Assembly (NCBI GenBank): GCA_016191435.1
Contig: JACPOQ010000032.1
Location: 310,001 to 374,000 of the forward strand
Length of the DNA stretch: 64,000 bases
Direction of reading: 5' to 3'
Origin: Chloroflexota bacterium
GTDB lineage: Bacteria > Chloroflexota > Dehalococcoidia > Tepidiformales > Tepidiformaceae
Of the stretch, positions 42,422-51,262 are shown piece after piece. A program made the translations under genes and the position numbers. Each line of letters starts with the position of its first letter. Positions within the stretch are counted from its first letter, which is position 1. A model generated the notes under the pieces. That model ran no database searches, was not told the DNA's origin, and saw nothing but the letters and a program-made list of their open reading frames with translations.

Positions 42422-43393
42422 TCAGGCCAGGTGGGCGAGCAGGTCCGCGGCCTTGAGGGCGCCGGGGGCCAGACCTTCGCGCGCAAGGCGGTTCGCTTCG
42501 CGGCGGAGGATCTCGTTCGTGGGTGTGGGCACACCGTGGGTCCGGCCGATCAGCACGATTTCGCCGTTGAGGTAATCGACCTCCAGCCTGCGCTTGCCGC
42601 GCTGGAGGCTCTGCCAGGTGGAACCGCCGCCACGGCGCTGGCCGGCGATAGGGGCGATCTTCATCATGCCCTCGCGGCGGCGGCGGTCCTCTTCGTCGCT
42701 GGCGAAATCGATGCGGGCGGCAGCGTAGCAGGCAAGGGCCTCTTCGCGAGCGCGCCGGCCGAGCTCATCGACGGCGGGTCCGTGCTCTTCGCCGCAGATG
42801 GCCCCGATGGCGTTGCCAAGGTTGAGCAGCAATTTCGTGTACTTGCGCCGCATGACGTTCGGTTCGGGGTTCGCGCTGAAGTTCGAGGCGGCAAGCGCGG
42901 AAGCGATGGCGGTGGCGGTTTCATCGACGCCGGATGGATAGCGGCCGATGTCGAGGATACCGCTGAAGAGGCTCGAATTCGCCTGCACAATGCCCGGCTC
43001 GAGGTGCGTGGCCGGGAGCATGACGGCGGTGGTGTAGACATTGGCGAAGCGGCGGAGCGCGAGGCGTTCGTTCTCGATGCCGTTCTGGCAACAGAGCAGC
43101 GGGACGTCGTTGCCGGCTGCAGCCTCGAGCGCGGTTAGCGCGTCCTGAGTGTCCTGGGTCTTCATCGCCAGCATCACGAGGTCGCCATCGCGGAACTCGA
43201 TTTCGGACGGGTGGCCGGCGGCGGGAATCGGGAGCGTGATGGAGCCGTTGGGGGACTGCAGCTCGAGGCCACGCGCACGAATGGCGGCGAGATGCGCGCC
43301 GCGCGCGATGAGGACGACATCGTGGCCGTGTTCCGCGAGCCGGCCGCCAATGACGCCGCCGACGGCGCCCGCCCCGTAGATGATGTAGCGCAT
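42422..43393 (-). CDS. panE: 2-dehydropantoate 2-reductase (ketopantoate reductase family)
   Basis: NADPH-dependent reductase of the pantothenate pathway, ketopantoate to pantoate. The 323-residue protein has the N-terminal nucleotide fold GAGAVGGVIGGRLAEHGHDVVLI, the middle CCQNGIENE strand and a C-terminal helical domain with KLLLNLGNAIGAICGE, where the conserved Lys and Asn lie. Paralogues in this family often act on other 2-oxo acids, so PanE is the family name rather than a proven role. It stands alone, 73 bases before the MFS start. Confidence 0.88.
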   Translation of the reverse strand: MRYIIYGAGAVGGVIGGRLAEHGHDVVLIARGAHLAAIRARGLELQSPNGSITLPIPAAGHPSEIEFRDGDLVMLAMKTQDTQDALTALEAAAGNDVPLLCCQNGIENERLALRRFANVYTTAVMLPATHLEPGIVQANSSLFSGILDIGRYPSGVDETATAIASALAASNFSANPEPNVMRRKYTKLLLNLGNAIGAICGEEHGPAVDELGRRAREEALACYAAARIDFASDEEDRRRREGMMKIAPIAGQRRGGGSTWQSLQRGKRRLEVDYLNGEIVLIGRTHGVPTPTNEILRREANRLAREGLAPGALKAADLLAHLA

Positions 43394-43535
43394 CGATGGA
43401 CCTCCCGCCGGGAGCGATTCGCCCAGTATCGGGGATGGGCGGGGAAGGGTCGCGGAGCGCGCGGTGGCTGCCGAGCGCGGCGGGCTCGCCGGGCCGATGG
43501 GGCAAGGGCGCGAATGCCCACGGCAAGGCCTACAG

Positions 43536-43964
43536 TTATTCGGGCTCGGAAATCATGTGCAGCCGAATGGGAAGGACCGTCCCGTAGCGGCGGAAGTCGT
43601 TGTCGGTTGTGAGGATTTGGGCCCCAAGACGTTCCGACACTGCGCAGATCAACGCGTCGGTGCTGCTTGCCTGAATTCCAGCGGCTCGGAGGAGGTTGAA
43701 CGACTCCGCAGCGCGCTCGTAGTCATCACGGATGCATGGCTCGTCCTCGAATTCGCGGAGGCGGTCGCGGAGTTCATGGAACATGGAAGTGGTCCGGATG
43801 CCCGCGAGCAACTCCTGCCGAATTGGGCCAACGATGAGCAACTCTCCACGGTTGACCAGGCCGGCAATCTCATCCCGGCAGCGGCGCTCGGCAGTGTTGA
43901 GTTTGGAGCTATCCCGCCGAAGCGCCAGCGACCAGGCGCTGGTGTCCACCAATGACGGGATCAT
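43536..43964 (-). CDS. vapC: PIN-domain toxin VapC
   Basis: A 142-residue PIN-domain ribonuclease. The four acidic active-site residues are in place: Asp7 (LVDTSAW), Glu51 (IRQELL), Asp103 (STDALICA) and Asp121 (LTTDND). The ATG overlaps the stop of the upstream antitoxin gene (ATGA), the normal antitoxin-first VapBC order. VapC toxins cleave tRNA or rRNA when free of antitoxin; the target here is unknown. Confidence 0.93.
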   Translation of the reverse strand: MIPSLVDTSAWSLALRRDSSKLNTAERRCRDEIAGLVNRGELLIVGPIRQELLAGIRTTSMFHELRDRLREFEDEPCIRDDYERAAESFNLLRAAGIQASSTDALICAVSERLGAQILTTDNDFRRYGTVLPIRLHMISEPE

Positions 43965-44176
43965 GGCAGGCGCTTCGAGTCTCGGCGCCGTTCGGCCTTG
44001 TAGTCGTAATCGGGCTCGTATTCGATTGCCCCGAACAATTCGAAGACGCGTGTCTGCTTACGACGGCGAACGTACTCATCGAGGGCCGCGTTCACGGCCG
44101 CTCGCTTGGTACGATGACCCCCGAGGTGCTGGGCTTCCCGGACAAGCTCGTCGTCCAGCGCGAGGTTGGTGGGCAT
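43961..44176 (-). CDS. vapB: VapB antitoxin
   Basis: A 71-residue protein of the type II TA VapB family (VapB/DUF2191-like). The N-terminal TNLALDDELVREAQHLGGHRTKRAAVNAALDEYVRR is a ribbon-helix-helix DNA-binding region; the charged tail should wrap the toxin. GGAGG lies seven bases before the ATG and a perfect inverted repeat is placed just upstream as a likely autoregulatory operator. Confidence 0.9.
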   Translation of the reverse strand: MPTNLALDDELVREAQHLGGHRTKRAAVNAALDEYVRRRKQTRVFELFGAIEYEPDYDYKAERRRDSKRLP

Positions 44177-44188
44177 GGGATCCCTCCG

Positions 44189-44208
44189 CTACACATTGTC
44201 CTGTGTAG
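44189..44208 (-). promoter_or_regulatory. Probable VapB operator
   Basis: CTACACA and TGTGTAG form a perfect seven-base inverted repeat with a six-base spacer, 13 bases upstream of the vapB start codon. The arms and spacing suit a ribbon-helix-helix dimer pair, and a GACAAT within it could be the -10, so binding would block transcription. Inferred from position and symmetry. Confidence 0.65.
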
Positions 44209-44235
44209 GATACCACGCCGGCACCGTGCGCCAGG

Positions 44236-44592
44236 CTACTCCACCACGTTCGTTTCGCACGGGTGGATGATGCTGAGGTGGGCCATGTTGCCGCCCGGGA
44301 TGGCGCCGTGCCAGTGTATTTCGCCGGCCGGGACATGGACGATGTCGCCGGCTGAAACGCGGTTTTCCTGCTCCGTAGAGGCGACAATACCCTCGCCTTC
44401 GGTGACGTAGAGGATCTGGTCGGCGGTGTGCGTGTGCGGGCGGTTCTTGCCGCCGCCGGTGAAGCGCACAAGCGTCACCGTGATTTCGGGGCTGGTGACG
44501 GCGTCGATGAGCGGACGCAGGTGCACGGTGCCGAGGAATATGGGGGCGGTGGCGAGGGTCTCGGGCGAATCACCGGTGCGGACAACTTTCAT
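44236..44592 (-). CDS. Cupin-domain protein
   Basis: A 118-residue single-cupin protein. The metal motif reads NRPHTHTADQILYVTEGEG, and the second motif IHWHG carries another His, so a bound metal ion is expected. Cupins of this size are small dioxygenases, isomerases or binding proteins; no close family is evident. It lies between the epoxide hydrolase-like gene and vapB, all on the minus strand, with short gaps. Confidence 0.85.
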   Translation of the reverse strand: MKVVRTGDSPETLATAPIFLGTVHLRPLIDAVTSPEITVTLVRFTGGGKNRPHTHTADQILYVTEGEGIVASTEQENRVSAGDIVHVPAGEIHWHGAIPGGNMAHLSIIHPCETNVVE

Positions 44593-44631
44593 GTTCGAAC
44601 TCCATTCTTGAGTGGTGCGAGCTTGCGAGCC

Positions 44632-45669
44632 TCAGATGCTGCCTCCGAGGAACGCCTCCAGCGTGTTATTCGTGACCCGGGGCGCCTCTTCCGGGAAGAA
44701 GTGGCCAGCATCGACGCGGCGGGCGCGCAGGTCCGGGAAGTAACGGCTGAACTGGTCGGCGAAGGGATTGCCCGAGGGGATCCAGCCGGGATCGCTGGCT
44801 GAGTCCGAGGTGCCGCGGTTGCGCGACAGGTAGTTGCCGAACATCCACAACGCCGGGTTCGGAAATCGCTTATGGCGGTCTTCCGGGCCGTAATCCATGA
44901 AGTTGGTATAGAGCGGGTGCTGTTCGAGGCCTTCCGGGTGCGTCCACATCTCCGCTACCTGGGCCTCGCTGAGGAACTGGAAGCGCTCGCCATGGCTCGC
45001 CGTGGAGTCGTCGTGGACGACATGGAATGGCAGGCCATAACGGTAGTACGAGATCGCGTGGAAATGGCTCATCGGGTCGGCGAACGCCTTGCGGTAGTGT
45101 TCGACATCCTCGTCCGTGGCCCAGCGCTGCAGCGAGCCGCTGCGGACCTGCCAGGGGGATTGAGGCCGCGATGGCAGTTGGGGGTCCGAATCGCCTGTGA
45201 AGATGGTGTCGATGAATTCGCGGTGGTGGGCGGCAAAAAACTCTTCGGGATATGGCGCGGCCTTGAACCAGTAGCCATGGACGCCGCCCGGCGACCAGAC
45301 GGTGCAGAGCGTATCGAGCAGGGCGAGCCGGGTGACGCGCTCCGGCCAATCGATTGCGAGCTTGAAGGCGATGATCCCGCCCCAATCGTGCGCGACGACG
45401 GCGGCCTTTTCGATGCCGAGCGCATCCATGAAGTTGACGATGTCCTGGGCGAGGATCTGCCGTGTCACGCGCAGGCCGGGCTTCTCGGTCTGGCCGAAGC
45501 CGCGCGTGTCGGGGGCGAAACAGGCATAGTCGCCGGCGAGGGCGGAGAACTGGTGGCGCCATTCGTACGAGGTTTCGGGGAACCCGTGGATGAAGATGAC
45601 GGGGTCGCCAGCCCCCTGCTGGAGGTAGTGCATGCGGAGGTCGCGGGTCTGGACGAAGTGGGATTGCAT
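44632..45669 (-). CDS. Alpha/beta hydrolase, epoxide hydrolase-like
   Basis: A 345-residue alpha/beta hydrolase of the soluble epoxide hydrolase/haloalkane dehalogenase group. HGFPETSYEW gives the oxyanion region, AHDWGGIIAF the nucleophile Asp and DAGHFFPEEAP the catalytic His. A Trp in HDWGG favours epoxide hydrolase or dehalogenase over esterase. Unlike the gene at 33988 it lacks an EHN domain. A cupin gene lies downstream by 39 bases. Substrate unknown. Confidence 0.9.
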   Translation of the reverse strand: MQSHFVQTRDLRMHYLQQGAGDPVIFIHGFPETSYEWRHQFSALAGDYACFAPDTRGFGQTEKPGLRVTRQILAQDIVNFMDALGIEKAAVVAHDWGGIIAFKLAIDWPERVTRLALLDTLCTVWSPGGVHGYWFKAAPYPEEFFAAHHREFIDTIFTGDSDPQLPSRPQSPWQVRSGSLQRWATDEDVEHYRKAFADPMSHFHAISYYRYGLPFHVVHDDSTASHGERFQFLSEAQVAEMWTHPEGLEQHPLYTNFMDYGPEDRHKRFPNPALWMFGNYLSRNRGTSDSASDPGWIPSGNPFADQFSRYFPDLRARRVDAGHFFPEEAPRVTNNTLEAFLGGSI

Positions 45670-45753
45670 TGGAGGCTCGCGCGGAGGGGTGGGACGAGTC
45701 TACGGGGCGCGCGCGGTGTCAGGCCACTCGCGGGGGTGCGCGAGGAACGGCGA

Positions 45754-45775
45754 AGGCCCCTCGCACGAGGGGCCT
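45754..45775 (-). terminator. Terminator of the ribosomal superoperon
   Basis: AGGCCCCTCG and CGAGGGGCCT form a ten-base inverted repeat (effective eight-pair stem with a six-base loop) 27 bases after the rpsI stop. On the minus strand TTCGCCGTTCC follows, only moderately T-rich. Its place at the end of the long operon supports a terminator. Confidence 0.65.
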
Positions 45776-45801
45776 CCTGTGTGCGCTTCGAAAGGAAGTG
45801 C

Positions 45802-46200
45802 TTAGCGCTTGGTGAACTGAGGCGCCTTGCGGGCGCGCTTGAGCCCGGCCTTCTTCCGTTCCTTCATGCGGGCGTCGCGGGTGAGGAGGTTTTCGCCGCG
45901 CTTCAGAGCGGGCTTGACCAGCGGGTCCGAGGCGACGAGCGCGCGGGCGATGCCCATCTGGATGGCGCCGGCCCAGCCGGTGATGCCGCCGCCCTGGCAC
46001 TTGATCTGCGCGCTAAAGCGCCCTTCGCGGCCGAGGCGCCGGAGCGGGGAGGTGACCTCCGCGCGATGGGTGTCGCGGGAGAAGACGTCTTCCATCGGCT
46101 TGCCGTTGATGACGATGGCGCCGTTGCCCGGATACAGGCGGACGCGAGCGACGGCGGTCTTGCGGCGGCCGGTCCCGTAGAAGTATTGCTGGTCTGCCAT
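45802..46200 (-). CDS. rpsI: 30S ribosomal protein S9
   Basis: A 132-residue protein with the S9 signature: YGTGRRKTAVARVRLYPG at the start, GGGITGWAGAIQMGIARAL in the middle and a basic tail ending in KAPQFTKR, which reaches the P-site tRNA in the 30S subunit. Last gene of the superoperon, two bases after rplM, the usual rplM-rpsI pair. Confidence 0.97.
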   Translation of the reverse strand: MADQQYFYGTGRRKTAVARVRLYPGNGAIVINGKPMEDVFSRDTHRAEVTSPLRRLGREGRFSAQIKCQGGGITGWAGAIQMGIARALVASDPLVKPALKRGENLLTRDARMKERKKAGLKRARKAPQFTKR

Positions 46201-46202
46201 CG

Positions 46203-46736
46203 TTATTCCTCCTCTGCCGTGGACTGTGGCACGCTGAGCGGCCGCAGGCGGCGGGCCTTCATCGCGCCGGGCTCCGTCGAAGCGGCAGCGGATTCGCGTG
46301 CTTCTTTTGCCTTTTGCGACCCGGCGATCTGCGACTGGTGGGGGTGGTTCGGGCCCTTGTACACCTTGAGGTGCTTAAACACGGCCTCGCCCAGGGGGCC
46401 TTTCGGGAGCATGCCCCAGACGGCCTTTTCGAGGACGCGCTCCGGGTAACGCGCGAACTGCTCTTCGTAGGTGCGGGTACGCAGGCCGCCGGGATAGCCG
46501 GAGTGGCGGCGGTACCTGATCTGTTCGCTTTTGCGGCCGGTGACGCGGACCTGGCCGGCGTTGATGATGATGACGAAATCGCCATCGTCCAGGTGCGGTT
46601 CGAAGGTGGGCTTGTGCTTGCCGCGCAGAAGGATGGCGGCCTCGGTCGCGACGCGGCCCAGGGGGCGGCCGGCGGCATCGATGACGTGCCAGTCCTTGTA
46701 GATTTCGGAAGCCTTGATGCGGACTGTCGTATTCAT
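46203..46736 (-). CDS. rplM: 50S ribosomal protein L13, C-terminally extended
   Basis: A 177-residue L13. The core is clear (DWHVIDAAGRPLGRVAT, VRVTGRK, MLPKGPLGEAVFKHLKVYKG), and after about residue 145 there is an extra tail of about 30 residues, absent from usual 142-148-residue L13. The ATG overlaps the truA stop (ATGA); an open frame continues upstream inside truA and is rejected. L13 binds 23S rRNA early in assembly. Confidence 0.95.
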   Translation of the reverse strand: MNTTVRIKASEIYKDWHVIDAAGRPLGRVATEAAILLRGKHKPTFEPHLDDGDFVIIINAGQVRVTGRKSEQIRYRRHSGYPGGLRTRTYEEQFARYPERVLEKAVWGMLPKGPLGEAVFKHLKVYKGPNHPHQSQIAGSQKAKEARESAAASTEPGAMKARRLRPLSVPQSTAEEE

Positions 46737-47491
46737 ACCAGGTATCCCTCGTCGTACCACACGCGTTCCAGGCAGAGGCCTTGCGGCGGGGCGGGAGGCC
46801 CCAGGGCGCCGGGCTCTGCCTGGGTGAGCAGGCGGACGAACTCCTCCACTGTGAGCGACGCGCGCCCTACACGCATGAGCGCACCGGCGAGCCGGCGCAC
46901 CATCTGCGGCAGAAACGCATCCGCCTCGATATCGAACAGGAGGGTGCTGCCTTCGCGACACCAGCCTGCAGCGAAGACGGTGCGGACCGAAGTCCGGCCC
47001 ATCTCCAAGGGCCCGGAACAGGCGATGAAATCGCGTCGCCCGGTGAGCGCTGCTGCCGCTTCCGAAAGCGCCGGCAGATCGAGGTCGCCCTCGATGTGCC
47101 AGGCTGTTCGGCGCAGCAGCGGCGCGCGCGCCGGGCTGTTCCAGACCGTGTAGCGGTATCGCCTTCTGCGCGCCCAGCGCCGGGGATCGAAGCCCTCGGC
47201 GACGGTGCGGACATCGCGGACCGCTACGTCTCCCGGCAGGTGAGCGTTGAGCGCTCGCCCGACGGTGGTCGGCTGATGCCGCGTTTCCGCGGAAAAAGCC
47301 GCTACCTGGCCAATGGCGTGGACACCGGAATCGGTGCGCCCTGCCATTGCGACGCGGACCGGCGACCCAAAGAGGGCTGCCGCCGCGGTTTCCAGCTCCT
47401 GCTGGACGGTGCGGGCGTTTGCCTGGCGCTGTGAGCCTGCAAACTCCGTGCCGTCGTAGCTGACCGTTGCCGCGAACCGGGTCGCGGTCAC
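46733..47491 (-). CDS. truA: tRNA pseudouridine(38-40) synthase
   Basis: A 252-residue TruA. The catalytic Asp lies in AGRTDSGVHA; the N-terminal VSYDGTEFAGSQRQ and the late FLPQMVRRLAGAL segment are standard. It makes pseudouridine at positions 38-40 of tRNA anticodon arms. GTG start, nine bases after the rplQ stop, and its own stop overlaps rplM. A common insertion between rplQ and rplM in many bacteria. Confidence 0.96.
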   Translation of the reverse strand: MTATRFAATVSYDGTEFAGSQRQANARTVQQELETAAAALFGSPVRVAMAGRTDSGVHAIGQVAAFSAETRHQPTTVGRALNAHLPGDVAVRDVRTVAEGFDPRRWARRRRYRYTVWNSPARAPLLRRTAWHIEGDLDLPALSEAAAALTGRRDFIACSGPLEMGRTSVRTVFAAGWCREGSTLLFDIEADAFLPQMVRRLAGALMRVGRASLTVEEFVRLLTQAEPGALGPPAPPQGLCLERVWYDEGYLV

Positions 47492-47500
47492 GGCCGGGTG

Positions 47501-48175
47501 TTACTCCGCCCGCTCGCCGTCCGCTTCGGCTTCGGGCTCGCCGGTAACGTCCGTCACTTCCTCGGCGTCGACGACGGGCTCGGCTTCGGCCTCGGCGCGC
47601 CGCTCGTTGGCAGCCTGCACGAACGCGGCCGCGGCGTCATCGACGTTGTGGCCGTGGGTGACCTCGGGCGTCTCGTCAGCGGCGACTTCGACAGGCTCGG
47701 CGGCGTCCTCCGGCTCTGCTTCGGCGATCTCCGCAGGCGCGGCAGTGGCCGGCACAACGGCGGAAGGCGCCGTCGGGGCCGCGGTCACGCGCTGCGGGCG
47801 AGGCGTTGCCGGCGCCTCGACGAAATCGACGAGCTCGATCACGGCCATGCGGGCGGCGTCGCCCTTGCGCGGCTCCACGCCGGTGATGCGCAGATAGCCG
47901 CCGGGGCGGTCCTTCATGCGGGGTCCGATCTCGTCGAACACTTTGCGGGTGACGCGAGTATCGAAGAGGACGGCCTGGGCCTGGCGCCGGGCGTGGAGGT
48001 CGCCGCGGCGGGCAAGCGTGATGATGCGCTCGGCCATCGGCCGGATCTCCTTGGCCTTGGCCTCCGTGGTGGTGATGCGCTCGTACCGGAGCAGATCGGT
48101 GATCAGGTTCCGGTACATGGCGGTGCGGTGGGCGGTGTCGCGCCCGAAGTGGCGCCCGGCTACGCGGTGTCGCAT
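47501..48175 (-). CDS. rplQ: 50S ribosomal protein L17, acidic C-terminal extension
   Basis: A 224-residue protein. Residues about 1-118 are L17 (RHRVAGRHFGRDTAHRTAMYRN, then EARKGD-like and MAVIELVDF). The remaining roughly 100 residues are low-complexity, rich in Ala, Glu, Pro and Asp, making the protein almost twice the usual 116-127 residues. It binds at the exit-tunnel side of the 50S subunit. It starts three bases after the rpoA stop. Confidence 0.95.
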   Translation of the reverse strand: MRHRVAGRHFGRDTAHRTAMYRNLITDLLRYERITTTEAKAKEIRPMAERIITLARRGDLHARRQAQAVLFDTRVTRKVFDEIGPRMKDRPGGYLRITGVEPRKGDAARMAVIELVDFVEAPATPRPQRVTAAPTAPSAVVPATAAPAEIAEAEPEDAAEPVEVAADETPEVTHGHNVDDAAAAFVQAANERRAEAEAEPVVDAEEVTDVTGEPEAEADGERAE

Positions 48176-48178
48176 GGG

Positions 48179-49369
48179 TTAGTCCTCGTCATCGGCGCCG
48201 AGCAGGTCGTCGTCGCCAACTTCTTTCAGTGCTTCTTTGAGGGCCTTGCCAAGGGCGCCGAGGCTTTGCTCCTCATCCTCTTCATCGAGGATGACGGCGC
48301 TGGTGCGGATGCTGCCGGGCCGGCGGTTTTGCGGCTGGGGCCGGATGCCGCCGGGGGCGGCGCCGGGGCGCGGGCCATCGGCGATGGGCTTGAGCCCTTC
48401 GGCCTCGCCATCGATGTACCCGAGCTCGATGAGGCGATCGCGGAGCTCGTCGTAGGACTTGCGGCCAAAGTTCCGGAGGCCGAGGAGCTCGTCTTCGCTT
48501 TTCTCGAGCACCTGGCCGACGGTCATGAGGCCGCTGCGCTTCAGGCAGTTGTAGGCGCGAACGGAGAGCTGCAGGTCCTCGATGGGGGTGTTGTAGCGGT
48601 CCGGGGCCATGATCGCGCCGGCGCCCGTGCCGCCAGTGATGCCGAGGATGGGCGCATCCGGGCGGCCCATCTGGCTGAACAGGGAGAACTGCTCCATGAG
48701 GATGTCGGCGCTCTGGCCGACGGCATCGATGGGGGTGATGGTGCCATCGGTCCAGATCTCGATGACGAGCCGGTCGAAGGTCGTCGACTGGCCGACGCGG
48801 GTCTTCTCGACGCGGTAATTCACCTTGCGGATGGGTGTGAACACGGCGTCGACGGGGATGACGCCGATGGGCATGCCTTCGACGGAGCCGGCAGGGACGT
48901 AGCCCTTGCCGAGCTGCGCGTGGAATTCGATATTCAGGCGCGCGGAGGCGTTATCGAGGGTGGCAAGGTGAAGGTCGGGGTTCACGATTTCGAAGTCCGC
49001 GGGGACCTGGAGGTCGGACGCCTTGACTTCGCCGGGGCCTTCGGCATCGAGGGCGAGGGTGCCGCCGCGGTTGCTCAGGGGCCGCAGCCGGATTTCCTTG
49101 ACGTTGAGGAGGAACTCGGTGGTGTCCTCCTGCATGCCGGCGATGGTGGAGAACTCGTGCTGCACCTGTTCGATGCGAACGGACGTAATCGCGGCTCCTT
49201 CGAGGGAGCTGAGGAGCACGCGGCGCAGGGCGTTGCCGAGCGTGATGCCGTAGCCGGACTCGAGGGGCTCGGCGATGAGCCGCGCGTAGTCTTCGCGCTC
49301 TTCTTCGACTGTGAGCTGGGGGACAACTTCTTCGGCTGCCTGCCCGATCAACTCCATGGAATCCATCAT
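48179..49369 (-). CDS. rpoA: RNA polymerase subunit alpha, extended C-terminus
   Basis: Alpha subunit that nucleates core polymerase and contacts promoters. The 396-residue chain has the N-terminal dimerisation domain (LESGYGITLGNALRRVLLSS) and the alpha-CTD (YNCLKRSGLMTVGQVLEKSE, RNFGRKSYDELRDRL). After about residue 320 there is an extra tail of about 77 residues, first Pro/Arg-rich then strongly acidic, ending in DDDLLGADDED; usual lengths are 310-340. Start at ATG; a TTG seven codons earlier with nearby GAGG is an alternative. Confidence 0.96.
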   Translation of the reverse strand: MMDSMELIGQAAEEVVPQLTVEEEREDYARLIAEPLESGYGITLGNALRRVLLSSLEGAAITSVRIEQVQHEFSTIAGMQEDTTEFLLNVKEIRLRPLSNRGGTLALDAEGPGEVKASDLQVPADFEIVNPDLHLATLDNASARLNIEFHAQLGKGYVPAGSVEGMPIGVIPVDAVFTPIRKVNYRVEKTRVGQSTTFDRLVIEIWTDGTITPIDAVGQSADILMEQFSLFSQMGRPDAPILGITGGTGAGAIMAPDRYNTPIEDLQLSVRAYNCLKRSGLMTVGQVLEKSEDELLGLRNFGRKSYDELRDRLIELGYIDGEAEGLKPIADGPRPGAAPGGIRPQPQNRRPGSIRTSAVILDEEDEEQSLGALGKALKEALKEVGDDDLLGADDED

Positions 49370-49414
49370 TAGTGGTGCGTGCCTCAACAATTCGCTTTTG
49401 CGCGGGCCCGGAGG

Positions 49415-50044
49415 CTAGCGCGAGTAGTACTCGATGATGATGTTTTCGTTGAACAGATGTGTTTCGCCCTGGGCGACAGTGGGGATGCCGGCAACGCGGC
49501 CCGACATGCCGACGGCATCGAGGGCCAGCCATGCGGGCGGATTCTTGGCGCGCATGCCTTCCTGGACGATCTTGAAGTACTCGCTGCGCGCGCCGCGCGG
49601 CGTGAACGTGATCGCATCGCCTTCCTTCAGCTGGGCTGAAGGAATATCGAGCTTGCGGCCGTTGACGGCGAAGATGCCGTGGCGGACGAGCTGGCGGGCC
49701 TGGCTGCGCGAATCCGCGAAGCCGAGGCGATAGACAATGTTGTCGAAGCGCGTTTCGAGGAGCCGGACGAGGTTCTCGCCGGAGACGCCCGGGCGGCGGA
49801 TGGCTTCCTTGTAATACCGCACGAACTGCTTTTCGAGCAGGCCGTAGGAGACACGGGCGCGCTGCTTTTCGCGCAGCTGGAGGCCGCGGTCGCTGACCTT
49901 GCGGCGGCGCGCGGGGCGCGGCCCCGGCGGATTCGGGCGGCGGTCGAAGCTACACCTGGGTGTGAAGCAGCGGTCACCTTTGAGGAAGAGCTTCTCGCCG
50001 TGCCTGCGGCAGAGACGGCAGACGGGACCGGTATAACGAGCCAT
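49415..50044 (-). CDS. rpsD: 30S ribosomal protein S4
   Basis: A 209-residue S4, a primary 16S binder that starts 30S assembly. The N-terminal CRLCRRHGEKLFLKGDRC and following CSFDRR keep a four-Cys zinc site, the zinc form of S4; RLGFADSRSQARQLVRHG is the S4 RNA-binding domain. ATG start; the longer open frame lies inside rpsK. A 45-base gap to rpoA follows. Confidence 0.97.
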   Translation of the reverse strand: MARYTGPVCRLCRRHGEKLFLKGDRCFTPRCSFDRRPNPPGPRPARRRKVSDRGLQLREKQRARVSYGLLEKQFVRYYKEAIRRPGVSGENLVRLLETRFDNIVYRLGFADSRSQARQLVRHGIFAVNGRKLDIPSAQLKEGDAITFTPRGARSEYFKIVQEGMRAKNPPAWLALDAVGMSGRVAGIPTVAQGETHLFNENIIIEYYSR

Positions 50045-50057
50045 ATGCTGTCGACTC

Positions 50058-50474
50058 CTAGACGCGCCGCCGCTTGGGAGGGCGGCAGCCATTGTGCGGG
50101 ATGGGGGTGACATCGCGGATGACGGTGACGTTGAGGCCCGATGCCTGGAGGGAACGGATGGCGGCTTCGCGGCCACTGCCGGCGCCGCGGACGAAGACCT
50201 CGACGGTCTGCATGCCGTGCTCCATGGCGCGGCGGGCGGCGTTTTCGCCGGCGAGCTGCGCGGCGAACGGCGTGCCTTTGCGGGAGCCTTTAAAACCGGA
50301 GCCGCCGGCGCTGGCCCACGACACGACGTTCCCGTTGGGGTCCGTGAGCGTGACCAGGGTGTTGTTGAAGGTGCTCTTGATGAACGCCTTGCCGCGCGGC
50401 ACCGACTTCCGCTCGCGGCGCTTGATGCGGCGCTTGGGGTCGGCTTTTTGTCCCTGTCGTTTCTGATCGGCCAT
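50058..50474 (-). CDS. rpsK: 30S ribosomal protein S11
   Basis: A 138-residue S11: [41 protein letters not shown] core segment, described here by its pieces NNTLVTL and [14 protein letters not shown], and the C-terminal [18 protein letters not shown] end, which is diagnostic. It lines the platform near the E and P sites. It lies 17 bases after rpsM in the usual alpha-operon order. Confidence 0.97.
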   Translation of the reverse strand: MADQKRQGQKADPKRRIKRRERKSVPRGKAFIKSTFNNTLVTLTDPNGNVVSWASAGGSGFKGSRKGTPFAAQLAGENAARRAMEHGMQTVEVFVRGAGSGREAAIRSLQASGLNVTVIRDVTPIPHNGCRPPKRRRV

Positions 50475-50491
50475 CGTTCGCTGGTTCCCTC

Positions 50492-50872
50492 TTACTTCTT
50501 CCCGGCGCGCCGCTTGCCGGCCACGGTTTTGCGTGCCCCGCGCTTCTGGCGGGCGTTGGTACGGGTGCGCTGGCCGTGGACGGGGAGGTTCCGGCGGTGG
50601 CGCTGACCGCGGTAGCAGTTGATTTCGATGAGCCGGCCGATGTTCTGGCGGACTTCGCGGCGAAGGTCCCCTTCGACGATGTAGTTCTTGTCGATGAAAT
50701 CGCGGATGCGGAGGGCTTCCTCATCGGTGAGCTCGCGGGCCTTCTTGTCGGGGTTGATGGCGGCGCCGGCGAGGATCGCCTGCGAACGCGTGAGCCCGAT
50801 GCCATAGATGTAGGTCAGCGCCACTTCGAGGCGCTTATCGTTGGGGAGGTCGACGCCGGAGATACGTGCCAT
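50492..50872 (-). CDS. rpsM: 30S ribosomal protein S13
   Basis: A 126-residue S13 starting [20 protein letters not shown], with [12 protein letters not shown] and the late [20 protein letters not shown], the tail that contacts tRNA in the A and P sites. Located at the head of the alpha operon, one base after rpmJ. Length is normal. Confidence 0.97.
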   Translation of the reverse strand: MARISGVDLPNDKRLEVALTYIYGIGLTRSQAILAGAAINPDKKARELTDEEALRIRDFIDKNYIVEGDLRREVRQNIGRLIEINCYRGQRHRRNLPVHGQRTRTNARQKRGARKTVAGKRRAGKK

Positions 50873-50873
50873 C

Positions 50874-50987
50874 TTAACCCTGCCGCTGCTTGTGCTTGGG
50901 ATTTTCGCAGATAACCATCACACGACCGTGCCGGCGGATGACCTTGCACTTGTCGCAGCGAGGCTTGACGGATGCTCGAACTTTCAT
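50874..50987 (-). CDS. rpmJ: 50S ribosomal protein L36
   Basis: A 37-residue L36, [20 protein letters not shown] with the usual zinc set Cys11, Cys14, Cys27 and His33 (ICENPKH), so the zinc-binding form. ATG was chosen inside a longer open frame because residue 1 matches the family exactly. It lies between infA and rpsM as in most bacteria. Confidence 0.96.
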   Translation of the reverse strand: MKVRASVKPRCDKCKVIRRHGRVMVICENPKHKQRQG

Positions 50988-51012
50988 TATGTCCCCTGGA
51001 AGGCGCTGCCGG

Positions 51013-51231
51013 CTACTTGAATCGATAGGTGATTCGCCCACGGCCGAGGTCGTAGGGCGAAAGTTCAACCAGGACGCGGTCGCCGGGAAGGATTTTGATG
51101 AAGTTCATCCGGATCTTGCCGCTGACGTGGGCGAGCACTTCGTGCCCGGTCGCCAATTCCACCTTGAACATGGCGTTCGGCAGTGGCTCGGTGACGATGC
51201 CTTCGACTTCTATCGCATCCCTGTTCGCCAT
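51013..51231 (-). CDS. infA: Translation initiation factor IF-1
   Basis: A 72-residue OB-fold protein: [39 protein letters not shown] and the final [12 protein letters not shown] are the family signature. IF-1 occupies the A site during initiation. It lies between map and rpmJ, the common order. Confidence 0.97.
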   Translation of the reverse strand: MANRDAIEVEGIVTEPLPNAMFKVELATGHEVLAHVSGKIRMNFIKILPGDRVLVELSPYDLGRGRITYRFK

Positions 51232-51262
51232 GCACCCTTCCCTGTAGATTTCACGCAGTTGC

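Noticed and set aside
46737-46961. Longer L13 starting 75 codons upstream
   Set aside because: The extension lies inside truA in another frame, and the ATG overlapping the truA stop matches the family N-terminus.
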